A stretch of DNA of 64,000 nt, taken from the NCBI GenBank assembly GCA_010909725.1, contig JAACMV010000014.1, positions 906,001-970,000 on the forward strand. Reading direction: 5' to 3'. The notes under the pieces are model-generated. The model was not told the DNA's origin. It searched no databases and was given only the letters and a program-made list of their open reading frames with translations. Made by a program: the position numbers and the translations under genes. Below are positions 22,834 through 32,255 of the stretch, one piece after another. The number at the start of each line of letters is the position of its first letter. The first letter of the stretch is position 1. The stretch is from Picochlorum sp. 'celeri'. Taxonomy: Eukaryota > Chlorophyta > Trebouxiophyceae.

Positions 22834-23606
22834 ATGAATACATCCATCTTTATTGGAACAATAGGATCATCACCATCAGGTGCCATGAGAGTAGCAGGAG
22901 CCTCTCAGAACATCAGGGTATGTCATTGTGGATCAGGGTGGTAGTACTTTGGTCTCTAGTTCTCGCTGATTCGACGGATACGGTGCCTGCGAGCCTTCTG
23001 TTGAACCTCTACTTATATTATTCATCTATTGAGAATACAACAATGCCCTACAAGGTCATGATGGGTTTTGCCATTCGAAATACCGTGCCGCGTGTCGTTC
23101 CGAAAACCCACCCACCCCATCTTGCACCCTTCTTGTGATTCATAGTGCCGTCATGTCCTTTGCAGGGTAGCACCACTGCCACCACCATGAGGTCATCAAA
23201 GCCATATCAGCAGAGAATTCTTGTCCAGCCACACGTGCAGAGCAGGGTGCATGCCATGGATGATGAAGACACCCAGTCACAACAGGGAGGGCTGTTCAAT
23301 GAACAATTCATGGGTGTATTACAGCAGAGTCTTGCCAGACAAGGTGCTGATGCGTTGACAAAAGGACCAGAGTTGGACGAGGAGGAAATGCGAGCGAGTG
23401 CGACGGAGGAGGTTTTGGAGGCGGCGTTGAACCAGAGCAAGCTGTCTCTTCGTATGATGCAGCAGTGGAAGAATCAACTCGAGGCTCAGATTGCTGTACA
23501 AGAGAAGCAAGTGAGCCGCATGGAGTTTGCCTTGAACAAATCTCGTAATGACGCTGCGTATATGCGTTCGTTGAAGCAAATGCTTCACGATTATTCGTCC
23601 GAGTAA
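22834..23606 (+). CDS. Unknown protein, probable plastid coiled-coil
   Basis: Exons are 22834-22917 and 23166-23606 (248-nt intron, donor GTATGT, acceptor TTGCAG), 174 residues. Exon 1 and early exon 2 form a Ser/Thr/Gly/Arg-rich, acid-poor presequence (MNTSIFIGTIGSSPSGAMR...), suggesting organelle import. The mature part is an acidic segment followed by a long amphipathic helix (LRMMQQWKNQLEAQIAVQEK and onward), likely a coiled coil. No family was recognised. The exon 1 link rests on frame and on the presequence character of both exons. Confidence 0.6.
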
Positions 23607-23975
23607 TGAGTAGCAAATGCATGTTGGTCTTTTCTAGACAAACGCCCATTGAGCAGAAGAAATCACAAGAACATGGATGATTATTATGATGATGACGCAC
23701 TTGTAGTATTTTTGTAATGAATGGTATCTTGTTTCATATCAGCACCGCATGTGCTTGATAGCCTCATCTACCCACAGTAGTGTAGCACGGAAGAAGAAGA
23801 GAGAATCAAATGTGCTCATGGCATGACTGTTTGCTCGTGACAGTGGGATTTCAGATTCAATTCGTATAAAAAATCATACCATGCCAACCAGAATGATATA
23901 CTGATAAAAATAATCACTATGAGAATACGTGGGCAACGATCGCGAGTGTTTGAGCAAAAATAACGTCAAACAACC
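23607..23975. other. Intergenic region, nothing recognised
   Basis: These 369 bases follow the coiled-coil gene and precede APEX2, read in the same direction. They hold the 3' UTR of one and the promoter of the other. No ORF, tRNA arms or repeats were seen. Confidence 0.45.
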
Positions 23976-25373
23976 ATGCTGTTGAAGATTCTCAGTTACA
24001 ACGTGAATTCTTTAAAAGCATGCATGCGGCGTCAAGAGCATACAAAACTGAATGATTTTTTAGATTCTTTGGATGCTGATATAGTCTGTTTGCAGGAAAC
24101 AAAGTTGTCCAAAGCAGACGGAGAGTATGTTTCTTGCAGTTTACTTGCACGGGACTCTGGAAAAGATGACGGGGCAAACCGATACGAAGGGTTTCTAAGC
24201 TTTTGTGAGAAGAAACCAGGGTATAGTGGGGTGGCGACATTTGTCAACTCTCGTCGTCTTGTGCCGCATACGGTCGACATTGGGTTGTTTGTACCAGGCT
24301 CCATAGAACATGCACGCCTGTTGCGGCATCTTTCATCCGAGCGACTGGACGAGTTGAATTCAGAGGGGAGGGTTGTGGTGACCCATTTTGACGATTTTGT
24401 ATTATTTAACATCTATGGACCCGCAGTATCATCTGATACACCAGAACGAATGGCGTTTAAGATGGATTTTTACACAGCATTACATGTCAGATGTCAATGT
24501 ATTGCTCAGAGGATTGTCATCGTGGGCGACTTTAATATTGCGCCTCATCCGATCGATTCATCCTTTTATAATCCATGCAACAGTACATCACGTCCAGATC
24601 GACTGTGGATCAAAGAGCTGTTGTCGCCATCCGGGTCGAGCTTTGTGGATTGCTTTCGACTGTTTTGGCCAGACCGCAGGGATGCCTATACTGCATGGAA
24701 CCAAAAGGTGAATGCACGCGACAATAATTATGGCTCGCGAATAGACCTATGTCTAGCAAAGGGGTTTGATGGGGGTGATGTGCGTATAGAAGCATCCGAT
24801 ATATGCCCTGATGTTCTCGGCAGTGACCACTGCCCAGTGTATGTGACCCTGTCAACAACATTGCCTGGTGGCTTCGACACCCCATCGCGTGCGATCCCTA
24901 AAGAAGCGATTCGATTCGTAGTAGGTTCTCAGAGAACTATTTCATCATATTTTACAGCAGGAGTGCCACGTGACGCCCCAACCCATCAGCAACAACAGCC
25001 TTGTCCAAAAAGAGCAAAGAAGCAAGCCAACCTGAGCTCTTTATGCCGTGGCCGAGACACGTCATCATTAGCATCCTCATCATCACCATCACAGATGTGT
25101 AGCTGGTTAGAAGAAGAATACAAAGCGTCTGAAGAATATGCTCGGCAATGTCAAGCAGATGCAGCGCGTGCATGGAAAAGCATTCAGAACGCCATGCCTA
25201 CAGTTCCCACATGCCGCCACGGACTTGAAGCCGCATTAAAAAAAGTCCGAAAAAACTCACAACACAAAGGAAGAATGTTTTATTGCTGCCCGAAAAGCGC
25301 AGGTTCTGGCCCACAGGGCCAGTGCAATTTCTTCCAATGGGTCTCCAATACACTGAAGAATTCCAATGAATGA
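23976..25373 (+). CDS. APEX2: AP endonuclease 2 with PIP box and GRF zinc finger
   Basis: Single exon, 465 residues. The exonuclease-endonuclease-phosphatase domain covers about residues 1-295, with LSYNVNSLKA, LQETKL (Glu41), VGDFNIAP (Asp185, Asn187) and GSDHCPVYV (Asp284, His285). A PCNA-interacting peptide QRTISSYF lies at 319-326. The C-terminal GRF zinc finger runs from CRHG through GRMFYCC to QCNFFQW, with four Cys/His positions present. This three-part layout is diagnostic for APEX2, the nuclear 3'-5' nuclease that clears blocked DNA 3' ends and helps ATR signalling. Length is close to the family norm (about 500). Its stop is 8 bases from the stop of the OXLD1-like gene on the other strand. 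Confidence 0.95.
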   Translation: MLLKILSYNVNSLKACMRRQEHTKLNDFLDSLDADIVCLQETKLSKADGEYVSCSLLARDSGKDDGANRYEGFLSFCEKKPGYSGVATFVNSRRLVPHTVDIGLFVPGSIEHARLLRHLSSERLDELNSEGRVVVTHFDDFVLFNIYGPAVSSDTPERMAFKMDFYTALHVRCQCIAQRIVIVGDFNIAPHPIDSSFYNPCNSTSRPDRLWIKELLSPSGSSFVDCFRLFWPDRRDAYTAWNQKVNARDNNYGSRIDLCLAKGFDGGDVRIEASDICPDVLGSDHCPVYVTLSTTLPGGFDTPSRAIPKEAIRFVVGSQRTISSYFTAGVPRDAPTHQQQQPCPKRAKKQANLSSLCRGRDTSSLASSSSPSQMCSWLEEEYKASEEYARQCQADAARAWKSIQNAMPTVPTCRHGLEAALKKVRKNSQHKGRMFYCCPKSAGSGPQGQCNFFQWVSNTLKNSNE

Positions 25374-25381
25374 ATCCATCA

Positions 25382-25834
25382 TCATCGTGCCTGTTCTTTT
25401 TCTTTTAATCTCAGTTCTAACAAATCAAATGCAGTCAATTCTCTAGGCACCCCTTTCATATCGGCCACCATGTCCTCATACGCCTTTTTTGATTCCAGAT
25501 ACACTGTCCACACACACTCTTGGCACCCCTTGCCACAACAGTCATGAGGCCCGGGCTCTTGTGGCTCATACAACTTCTCCCCTGTATCCAACACAACATA
25601 CTCCAATCCATTCTCTATGAAGGGCCCAGTCGATTTTGACATCCTAGACATGGGATTATATGGCAGAGCCGTGGATATTGTTGTAGTAGAAAACGACCCT
25701 CGTTGTCTCTGTGAGCAGAGCACAGACCATAGGGTCGACTGCTTTTTCAACACCCAACCAATCCCACGACTCACCATGGCTACATCAGCAATCTTAGATA
25801 CGTAAAATGTCAAATTCCTATCGAGATGGTACAT
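25382..25834 (-). CDS. Oxidoreductase-like domain protein (OXLD1 family), mitochondrial
   Basis: Single exon, 150 residues from ATG at 25834; an internal ATG (MVSRGIGWVLKKQ, residue 20) is a good alternative start because it gives a cleaner amphipathic mitochondrial presequence. The conserved core is PGPHDCCGKGCQECVWTVYL, the CCG.GC..CVW motif of the oxidoreductase-like N-terminal family (human OXLD1). Downstream is a charged helix ending FDLLELRLKEKEQAR. The Cys cluster suggests metal or redox chemistry, but the biochemical role of the family is not established. Confidence 0.85.
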   Translation of the reverse strand: MYHLDRNLTFYVSKIADVAMVSRGIGWVLKKQSTLWSVLCSQRQRGSFSTTTISTALPYNPMSRMSKSTGPFIENGLEYVVLDTGEKLYEPQEPGPHDCCGKGCQECVWTVYLESKKAYEDMVADMKGVPRELTAFDLLELRLKEKEQAR

Positions 25835-26151
25835 TCATTGCCATGATATAGGATTATTATTACAATGTCGCAGAAATGCGCATGGATACTCGTGGTGTGA
25901 TCTCGGTTACATAGTATCCATGAATATCATGCTATATGCTTATTTATGTATTGCTGTATGCATGCGAGGGAACGGAATGAGTACACATCTGCTTGATGAT
26001 AGGGTTTGCATGGCGAAGCGTGTGTTTTTAATGTTTTGAAAAGGAACAGGTCAACGGCAGTCATTGCTGTTTACCAAAGAAACTATACCAGTACTGATAC
26101 CATCAATAGAGAAGACAGATACATCTCCATCTATGACTGCATACGTACTGG
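25835..26151. other. Divergent intergenic region, nothing recognised
   Basis: These 317 bases separate the OXLD1-like start (minus strand) from the CEP44-like start (plus strand). They are AT-rich with no recognisable RNA gene or repeat. They probably hold both promoters. Confidence 0.45.
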
Positions 26152-27217
26152 ATGAGGATGGATATTCGTGCCAAAGTCTCCAGCTTGGCATGCCAGTTGG
26201 GTGCCTTGTGGTATCCCAACACAGTGGATGAATGCCGGTTCAAGGATGGGGATTGTGACGTGTTTTTGGATGTCATCAAGTTTTTGTTTGAATATTATTG
26301 GGATAGTATCGGCAATGATGTGATACGGTTGAACAGAAAGTGTATCCCAGCGTCGTGGGTGGTACATGGTTGCTCTAGTCATGAAGAAGAAGAAGTAGTA
26401 GTAGTAGGTCAACAACGGAGGATTGTTGTTGGCCTGTTGTTTGGTGATGAGCAAAAGCGCAGAGAATCGTTTCGTAAGATGAGTCGAATCTGTAGAGATG
26501 TTTTTGATATGAAAATGCCTCTTGGAGAGGATCAGTTTGTGAGAAAGGTGCGTATTCTATTTGGCGTGTTTTCTTTTCTCTTTGGTGTCATATGACACGC
26601 ATGTAGACACACTTCTATGCATGTAGGGGTTTGTGCTGAAAAAGCTAGACATTGTGCTTGAGATTCTTAAACATCTTCGAGATATACATGCAAAACGTGT
26701 AAAAAAGTCCAAGGACATGAGGAATAGTGCGACTGCAGCATCGGCCAAGAAGAAGAAGAATGACGGAAGTGCTGCTGGTGGCAAGAGGGCCTCTGAAACT
26801 CGTGAGAAGAATCGCCTTGATGATGATGGCCTGCACGCGCCGCGGAAAACACCCAATGACATTATTTCATCGGATCCAGCGATTTTTCCTTTTTTGAATC
26901 ATTTCATGGATCCCTTCTGGGTAGAGGAGGACCCAGTGGACATGTGTACTCAGAACGCCATGCAAGAGGACCCACCTGTTGAGTTTGGAGAGTTTTTGGT
27001 CGGCCATCCTCATGCAGCCATGGATGACTGCACATGGCTGTCAGATCCATCAATGCATGGCCATGAAGCGACAATAAATCCTCTATTCTCTTCGTCACCT
27101 GTTTCAGAAGAAATGACGACGTTGAATGACGGCATTACGTGTTTGCATCGACTTGAGGGCCGGATTAGAGGTGCACTGGCAGTCTTGCAGCAAGTTTCCA
27201 TGCATTGTGAATATTAA
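26152..27217 (+). CDS. CEP44-like: CEP44-domain centriolar protein
   Basis: Exons are 26152-26547 and 26627-27217 (79-nt intron, donor GTGCGT, acceptor ATGTAG), 328 residues. The start may be the first or third codon (ATG AGG ATG). The N-terminal 150 residues follow the CEP44 domain plan: LGALWYPNTVDECRFKDGD, a helix with LFEYY, SFRKMSRICRDVFDMKMPLG, and FVLKKLDIVLEILKHLRDIH after the splice. The rest is a basic, low-complexity segment (KKKKN) and a weakly structured acidic tail with a final helix. In animals CEP44 sits at the proximal end of centrioles and is needed for centriole-to-centrosome conversion. Its presence implies basal bodies in this organism. Assignment is from remembered domain pattern. 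Confidence 0.65.
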
Positions 27218-27317
27218 TCGTGTTGATTCACACAAAAGTACGAATATCCAGATACTATCAAGTTATATATAATGGAGATACTAACAACTGTCGGTATATA
27301 CGCATACGTACACTAGA

Positions 27318-28628
27318 TCAGACATTGTCGGTGGCAACTCGAACCACTCTTTGCCGAGAAGAATCCTCCTCCTGCTCCTCTCGACCACCGCCTTCCTGTT
27401 GCTGTTGACCGTCCCCATCTCCCCGACTTTCCTCGCCATTCATATCTGTATCTTGAGTAGATCGATAATGTCCTAGTGCCTGAACCGCATGTTCAATCTC
27501 GTACAATTGCTCATCAATGAATATCCCACACAGCCCAACATTATCAAAGGGATCTTCTAGAGTGATGGACACATTCAGTAGCCCAGTCAGCGCGATTTGA
27601 AACGCCGATGATACAAAAAATGCCACTGCGAAATCCGCATTTTCTGAAATAAATGCCCAGTATGGACCGAAGAACACTGGTATGATGATGCATATGTAAC
27701 ATCTGACCATGGCTCGTATTCCCTGTGGTGACCCAAATTCTTTCGCATTGCACAACTTGTCAATCACCACATGAAGATTAAATATATGTCTGCGCATTTC
27801 TACAGTCTGTTCATTGCATTGTAACGACAGTATATCAAGTTCCTCCAAGCCCTTGCGAATCTGGCGTTGAGACTGCGACCCATCCAGTGCTATTTGATAC
27901 TGCACAGTACAGTACACTCATGAATTGCAAAGGGACGGAAACCGTTATTCGTACCCAAACATATCGTACCATTGCTGACTTATATCCCAAGTATGGATAT
28001 CTTGTAGAGTAAAACCGAGAAGGTAGAAAGTAATTGTGCATGCCAAGAGTGATACGCATGCATGCCCGAGACATGGACCCCAAGAGAACTGCCCTGGTAT
28101 CCCCATGCTGATCATCTTGCCCCTCATGGTCATGGTCATCCTCCAAATCTACCACTGAGAAACTTCGAATCAAGTATAGCATACCACACTTGACCTCTGA
28201 TAGCCAATCTAAGCATTGATTCCTTCTATTGTGAAGCATCCAAATGAATCCAATCATTGGCAGGACGACAACAAATTCGATAATCGTCAGATCCACCGGG
28301 GCGCTTAAACCCTTGGATCGATAATAGTTATAAAACACAACTGCATCGGACAAACCCATGCGGTTGGTGCCATGATGATGTGCAAAGTACTTGTGTGCAT
28401 ACACCAGAGTAGTGTAAAACGTAGTCCCATCGTACCTGACACAATATTGATGATACAGCTCCACAAAGTCAGCCACGATTGCATACTAAGAAACCAAAAT
28501 ATAGAGGATCCCATATCCCGAAGATCCAACAACGCTGTTGACAACCCACGCTGAGCTCCAGCGAAACTCCTATCAAACAGGGGCACGCCCCGAGCATGGG
28601 TGCTGAACGGCGCACTCTTCTGTCTCAT
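27318..28628 (-). CDS. Multispanning membrane protein, distant bestrophin/anion-channel-like
   Basis: Exons are 28628-28436, 28340-27955 and 27899-27318 (introns 95 and 55 nt, both with donor GTACGA), 386 residues. Four or more hydrophobic segments are visible: IFWFLSMQSWLTLWSCI, then VDLTIIEFVVVLPMIGFIWM, then YICIIIPVFFGPYWA and FAVAFFVSSAFQIALTGLL. After the last comes ITLEDPFDNVGL, where the EDPF motif and the overall topology recall bestrophin-type chloride channels and a related algal family. The C-terminus is a Gln/Glu/Gly-rich cytosolic tail. Function is inferred only. A 5' UTR intron (28629-28770) is likely, placing the ATG immediately after the acceptor. Confidence 0.6.
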
Positions 28629-28754
28629 CTTGATTAATATATTTTGAAAAATCGATTATTATGAGCAATTAGGCTGGAGTTTGTGTGGAGCATCATACGG
28701 TTCTTTTTAAAATCAGATTTTTTTGAATTGTCTTCTCTGAATGCACCACGCGTG

Positions 28755-28770
28755 GTACGTACGTACGTAC
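28755..28770. repeat. (GTAC) tandem tract, tandem splice-donor candidate
   Basis: Sixteen bases of alternating GTAC, preceded by the 10-bp palindrome CCACGCGTGG (28746-28755). Read on the minus strand the tract follows CTCAG and so offers several overlapping GTACGT donors 4 nt apart for a 5' UTR intron of the membrane-protein gene. It lies in the divergent promoter shared with the MDR gene. Confidence 0.5.
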
Positions 28771-28856
28771 CTGAGAGATCTTGGCGTTGATGGAGAAAAC
28801 AGCAGCTACTATGTAACGTACCGTTATATCAATACGTGAATAGTATATTTAATGGC

Positions 28857-30107
28857 ATGAGAGCTCTAAGAAACCATCAATGCCAGCTCTACGAGACCAC
28901 TGGTGGTGGAAGGAGAAGAACCAGAAGAAGAGGCACAAGGTTCTTCTTCCACGATAACTACACCATGCCGCCCTTGTCTTCAAAACTGAATGCATTGATT
29001 AGTGAATATGAGACTCTACCTGATACATATCGTCGTCTAGTTGCCAAGCACACAGGAGAATCGTTCCGTGACGTTGCCACGGTTGTCAAAGAGACCATGT
29101 TTAACCCGGCAGATCTCGAGGATGATGAGCGCATTATTCGCGTTCTATATGCTGGAGTCAATGGTGGTTGTGAAACGTTTAGGTGTCGTGGTGAGTATGC
29201 ATTCTCTCGCAATAGAGACGTGCAAGGAACGTTTCCACTTGGTGCAGAGGGCTGTGGAGTTGTCGTAGCAGGCCCAGCAAGCGCAGAGGCGAGTACTGGC
29301 TCTCCATATGATGAAGCATCCACATTACCAGTTGGGAGTCATGTGATATTTGTCGGTGGCGCGTTCAGCGAATATGTCAAAGTGAAAACATCACAATGTC
29401 ATCCCATTGATATGAGTTCAAAAGAGATGACTGCACTGAGGATATCAGGTCATGTAGCGTACGCTGCACTTACGCACGTGGGTCACATGAAGAAAGACAA
29501 TGTAGTGCTTGTGACAGCAGCAGCTGGAGCGACTGGTAGTTTTGCTGTTCAATTTGCAAAGGACTGTGGGTGCCATGTGGTTGCAACGTGTAGAAATTCA
29601 GACAAGGCTGACATCCTCCAATCGAGATATGGTGTTGATCGCGTGATTAATTATTCATTAGAGAATATAGAAGATGTTTTACGGAGCGAATATGGCGGAA
29701 TGATAGATATTGCATACGAAGGTGTGGGGGGTACAATGCAGGCTTTGGCATGGGAGAATCTAGCTCCAGGGGGTAGACTCTTGTCTGTTGGATACATCAG
29801 TCAATACCCGCACGCCCACTCTGGTCCTGTACAAAGTTTCAGTGATTCTCTTCCAAGACCAGACGAGCTCTTTTGGAAGGGGCAAACAGTGGTGGATGAT
29901 TCCAAAACTGCATTTGGAAATGTGTGGCCGACTGATGCATCAGTACGACAACAGGCACTTGTGCAAGTCTGCAATCTCTATGCAGAAGGGCGAGTGACGC
30001 CATTGATTGACGATGTGCGCCAATTTCATGGGATTGAATCAATACCAGACGCAATAGATTACATGCTGCTGGGAAATGCTATTGGGAAGGTCGTGGTGAG
30101 TTTATAG
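28857..30107 (+). CDS. Zinc-less medium-chain dehydrogenase/reductase (PTGR3/ZADH2-like)
   Basis: Single exon, 416 residues from the first ATG in frame (28857); a second candidate start is MPPLSSKL at residue 37. The N-terminus is basic (GGGRRRTRRRGTRFFF), suggesting an organellar presequence. The MDR fold is shown by GTFPLGAEGCGVVV, VGSHVIFVGGAFSEYVKV, the NADP-binding LVTAAAGATGSFAVQFAK (AxxGxxG type) and DIAYEGVGG. Zinc-ligand Cys motifs are missing, as in quinone oxidoreductases and prostaglandin reductase 3/ZADH2, which it resembles most. It likely reduces enones with NADPH. Its last 29 bases overlap the end of the F-box gene read from the other strand. Confidence 0.85.
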   Translation: MRALRNHQCQLYETTGGGRRRTRRRGTRFFFHDNYTMPPLSSKLNALISEYETLPDTYRRLVAKHTGESFRDVATVVKETMFNPADLEDDERIIRVLYAGVNGGCETFRCRGEYAFSRNRDVQGTFPLGAEGCGVVVAGPASAEASTGSPYDEASTLPVGSHVIFVGGAFSEYVKVKTSQCHPIDMSSKEMTALRISGHVAYAALTHVGHMKKDNVVLVTAAAGATGSFAVQFAKDCGCHVVATCRNSDKADILQSRYGVDRVINYSLENIEDVLRSEYGGMIDIAYEGVGGTMQALAWENLAPGGRLLSVGYISQYPHAHSGPVQSFSDSLPRPDELFWKGQTVVDDSKTAFGNVWPTDASVRQQALVQVCNLYAEGRVTPLIDDVRQFHGIESIPDAIDYMLLGNAIGKVVVSL

Positions 30108-31260
30108 GCACCCATGCCCCATACCTCATGGATCTGGCCCGACTGTGACATCCCGATTCAACAAACTCTTGTAATGGTGTCAATATAATAGGATGATTTC
30201 CGTACTCTCCATCCGTAGGCAAGTAAGGATGCGAATGCCCAAACGTAAACAGGATGTCATATGGTGCTTCCATAGTCTGATCAAGCATGTCATCCAGCAA
30301 AAAATCATACCATGCTGCAAAACCTCCCGGCCTTCCTGGAGACCCCGCCATCATGTGAAACTTAGGTGTCAATATTTTGAATATGTCTTGCGGCATATGC
30401 TCTGGGAAATCCAGCGCATGCCTTGCCAAACGATCACACGTTGATATTTCATTCCTTTTTGCTGTATTGTCCACGCAAGTGTCATCATTGCGGATTAAAT
30501 TATTGGGTGCGTCGTGGCAAAATGGGGGATACAATCCCTCACGATACAATTTCTGTACAATATCTCCATACCGTCCAGGTCTTCTTCCACTCCTCTTGGC
30601 CAATGCAATGCAAGACTGGCTCACCAATTCTTCCATGGCCGTATCATGGATACCTTTGCTTGAAATCGTGATATACACTCTCACAGTCCTCCCAGAACGC
30701 CTTGATGTTCCTCTAGATACGTCAATAATATTCACCTCACACGTGCACCATTGGTCTGGAGTTGCATGACGACTCACTGACAATAGCAGTACAGGTGACC
30801 GAATGTCCATCCATACGACCTGACAATACCTCGCATCATCATCAGCGACGACATCTTTGTACCCATCGTACGGCATTATTGCCATTGGTGTCGTATTTGC
30901 TTGCAATGAGTCGTCCTGTCGCATCTCCTGCCTCCTATAGTAGTATGAAGAACCCTCGTTTCCCTGTTCCTCGACGTCTTCTTCCAACTCAACAACACCA
31001 GGATGAAACAAACCCCCTCCCTCCTCCACATCAGGAATACAACTATCTTGCTCTGTTTTGACATGAAGACTTGCTTCTGGGTACCACGACGACGCTAGAG
31101 CCTGCCACACGCCGTCCTCGCAGAGCAGGCGCCTATACTGAACTTTGCTCGTCCTCCCAAGCGACACCACATCCCGCACCGAACAATATCTCAAAACATG
31201 ATTGAACAATATATCATCAGGTAAATTCTCTACAATGCTTCCGTGGGGAAACCCTGCCAT
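30079..31260 (-). CDS. F-box protein, uncharacterised C-terminal region
   Basis: Single exon, 393 residues from ATG 31260. The N-terminus has an F-box-like segment (VENLPDDILFNHVLRYCSV, RDVVSLGRTSKVQYRRLLCE, VWQALA), which would bind Skp1 in an SCF ubiquitin ligase. It is followed by an acidic linker (about 85-130) and an unrecognised domain of 230 residues with charged and aromatic motifs (WYDFLLDDMLDQ, FTFGHSHPYLP). No LRR, Kelch or WD repeats were seen, so the substrate type cannot be guessed. The 3' end overlaps the MDR reductase CDS by 29 bases in convergent orientation. Confidence 0.75.
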   Translation of the reverse strand: MAGFPHGSIVENLPDDILFNHVLRYCSVRDVVSLGRTSKVQYRRLLCEDGVWQALASSWYPEASLHVKTEQDSCIPDVEEGGGLFHPGVVELEEDVEEQGNEGSSYYYRRQEMRQDDSLQANTTPMAIMPYDGYKDVVADDDARYCQVVWMDIRSPVLLLSVSRHATPDQWCTCEVNIIDVSRGTSRRSGRTVRVYITISSKGIHDTAMEELVSQSCIALAKRSGRRPGRYGDIVQKLYREGLYPPFCHDAPNNLIRNDDTCVDNTAKRNEISTCDRLARHALDFPEHMPQDIFKILTPKFHMMAGSPGRPGGFAAWYDFLLDDMLDQTMEAPYDILFTFGHSHPYLPTDGEYGNHPIILTPLQEFVESGCHSRARSMRYGAWVPINSPRPSQ

Positions 31261-31453
31261 GTTTCAGTTGCGGAAATTTCTCTTGGGTTTCAACAAGACG
31301 AAGTGAGACGTGTTTTGCAACGTGACGTACTGTTGGCCCGGTGAGCCATCGAAATATTCCTTTTAATTGAGCAAAAATAATAAAACAAGAGGAAAATGAA
31401 CAATTCTTAATTCTGCAACAAAGTAGCTGCCCAGCTACACTAGTAGTCTACTA

Positions 31454-31933
31454 CTAAGGGTCGGCGTTGACATTCTCGACCAATGCACGCCTGGCGGAAT
31501 CCAGATACTCTTGATCGCACTCATCCGAATCAAGGAACCAAATCTCCTGATTTTGCACAGAATCCTTGAGAATAAGGATACTGTCAGAAGCTTCCTATGC
31601 GTCTCTTCAACACAAACTTCATAGTCAACGTTCTACGACAGTACAATCCGTGTTGTATTGATATATTACTGTACTACCAGTATATCGACGGTTGAACCGT
31701 CTTTCTGTGGATTTCGTATGGAGAAAGAAGATTACTTTGGACTCTAGGGTATTCATGGTTGCCACGCTCGTTCAATTGACCCTCATAATGAGGGCGCCTT
31801 GTACCATGAGAGGGACGTTTTCCCAGTCTCCAGGAGAATCATGATTCCAATGATCATTGGAAGATCCGGTCGTTGAGATTCTTTGACAGATCTCATCCTT
31901 CTGACCATAAAGCCTCCGGTCCATCGTAGCCAT
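31454..31933 (-). CDS. Candidate small two-exon gene, unknown protein
   Basis: Proposed exons are 31933-31805 and 31594-31454 (donor GTACAA, acceptor CATAG), 89 residues. A second possible donor at 31780 (GTCAAT) also keeps the frame. The first exon starts MATMDRRLYGQKDEICQRIS. The second encodes an acidic, helix-prone end (IWFLDSDECDQEYLDSARRA, then LVENVNADP). Support comes from frame continuity, GT-AG borders, the nearly 1-kb gap it fills and coding-like composition. No family was recognised, and the donor is weaker than elsewhere in the window. It could instead be two spurious frames. Confidence 0.35.
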
Positions 31934-32255
31934 AGACCGGTCATACGTATTATAGTGATGACTAGGCGAAAATCACCAATGGCGGACTGCGCTGCCACAA
32001 CATCTATATTCCGGTCGCTATTCCACAGCATAACTCCAATACCTACTGTATTTTATCATTACCATGCGAATTTTCCGCTTGGAGTGATAATCATCGTCTT
32101 CAGGGAGTCAACCTTATCCTACGTGAGAAACAGGTATCGCGTAACGTGTATGTCGTATGACAGAATCTGCAGGATTGTCACACGAGCTCAGCGCACTTCA
32201 ACTCTACACATATACGCACCTGGTGTGTTGTAAACTCCTTACAGACGGATAGGAC
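31934..32255. other. Intergenic region upstream of the RWP-RK gene
   Basis: These 322 bases run between the candidate small gene (minus strand) and the RWP-RK start. A possible acceptor (TTACAG) lies about 10 bases before the RWP-RK ATG, so a 5' UTR intron is possible. No RNA gene was seen. Confidence 0.4.
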
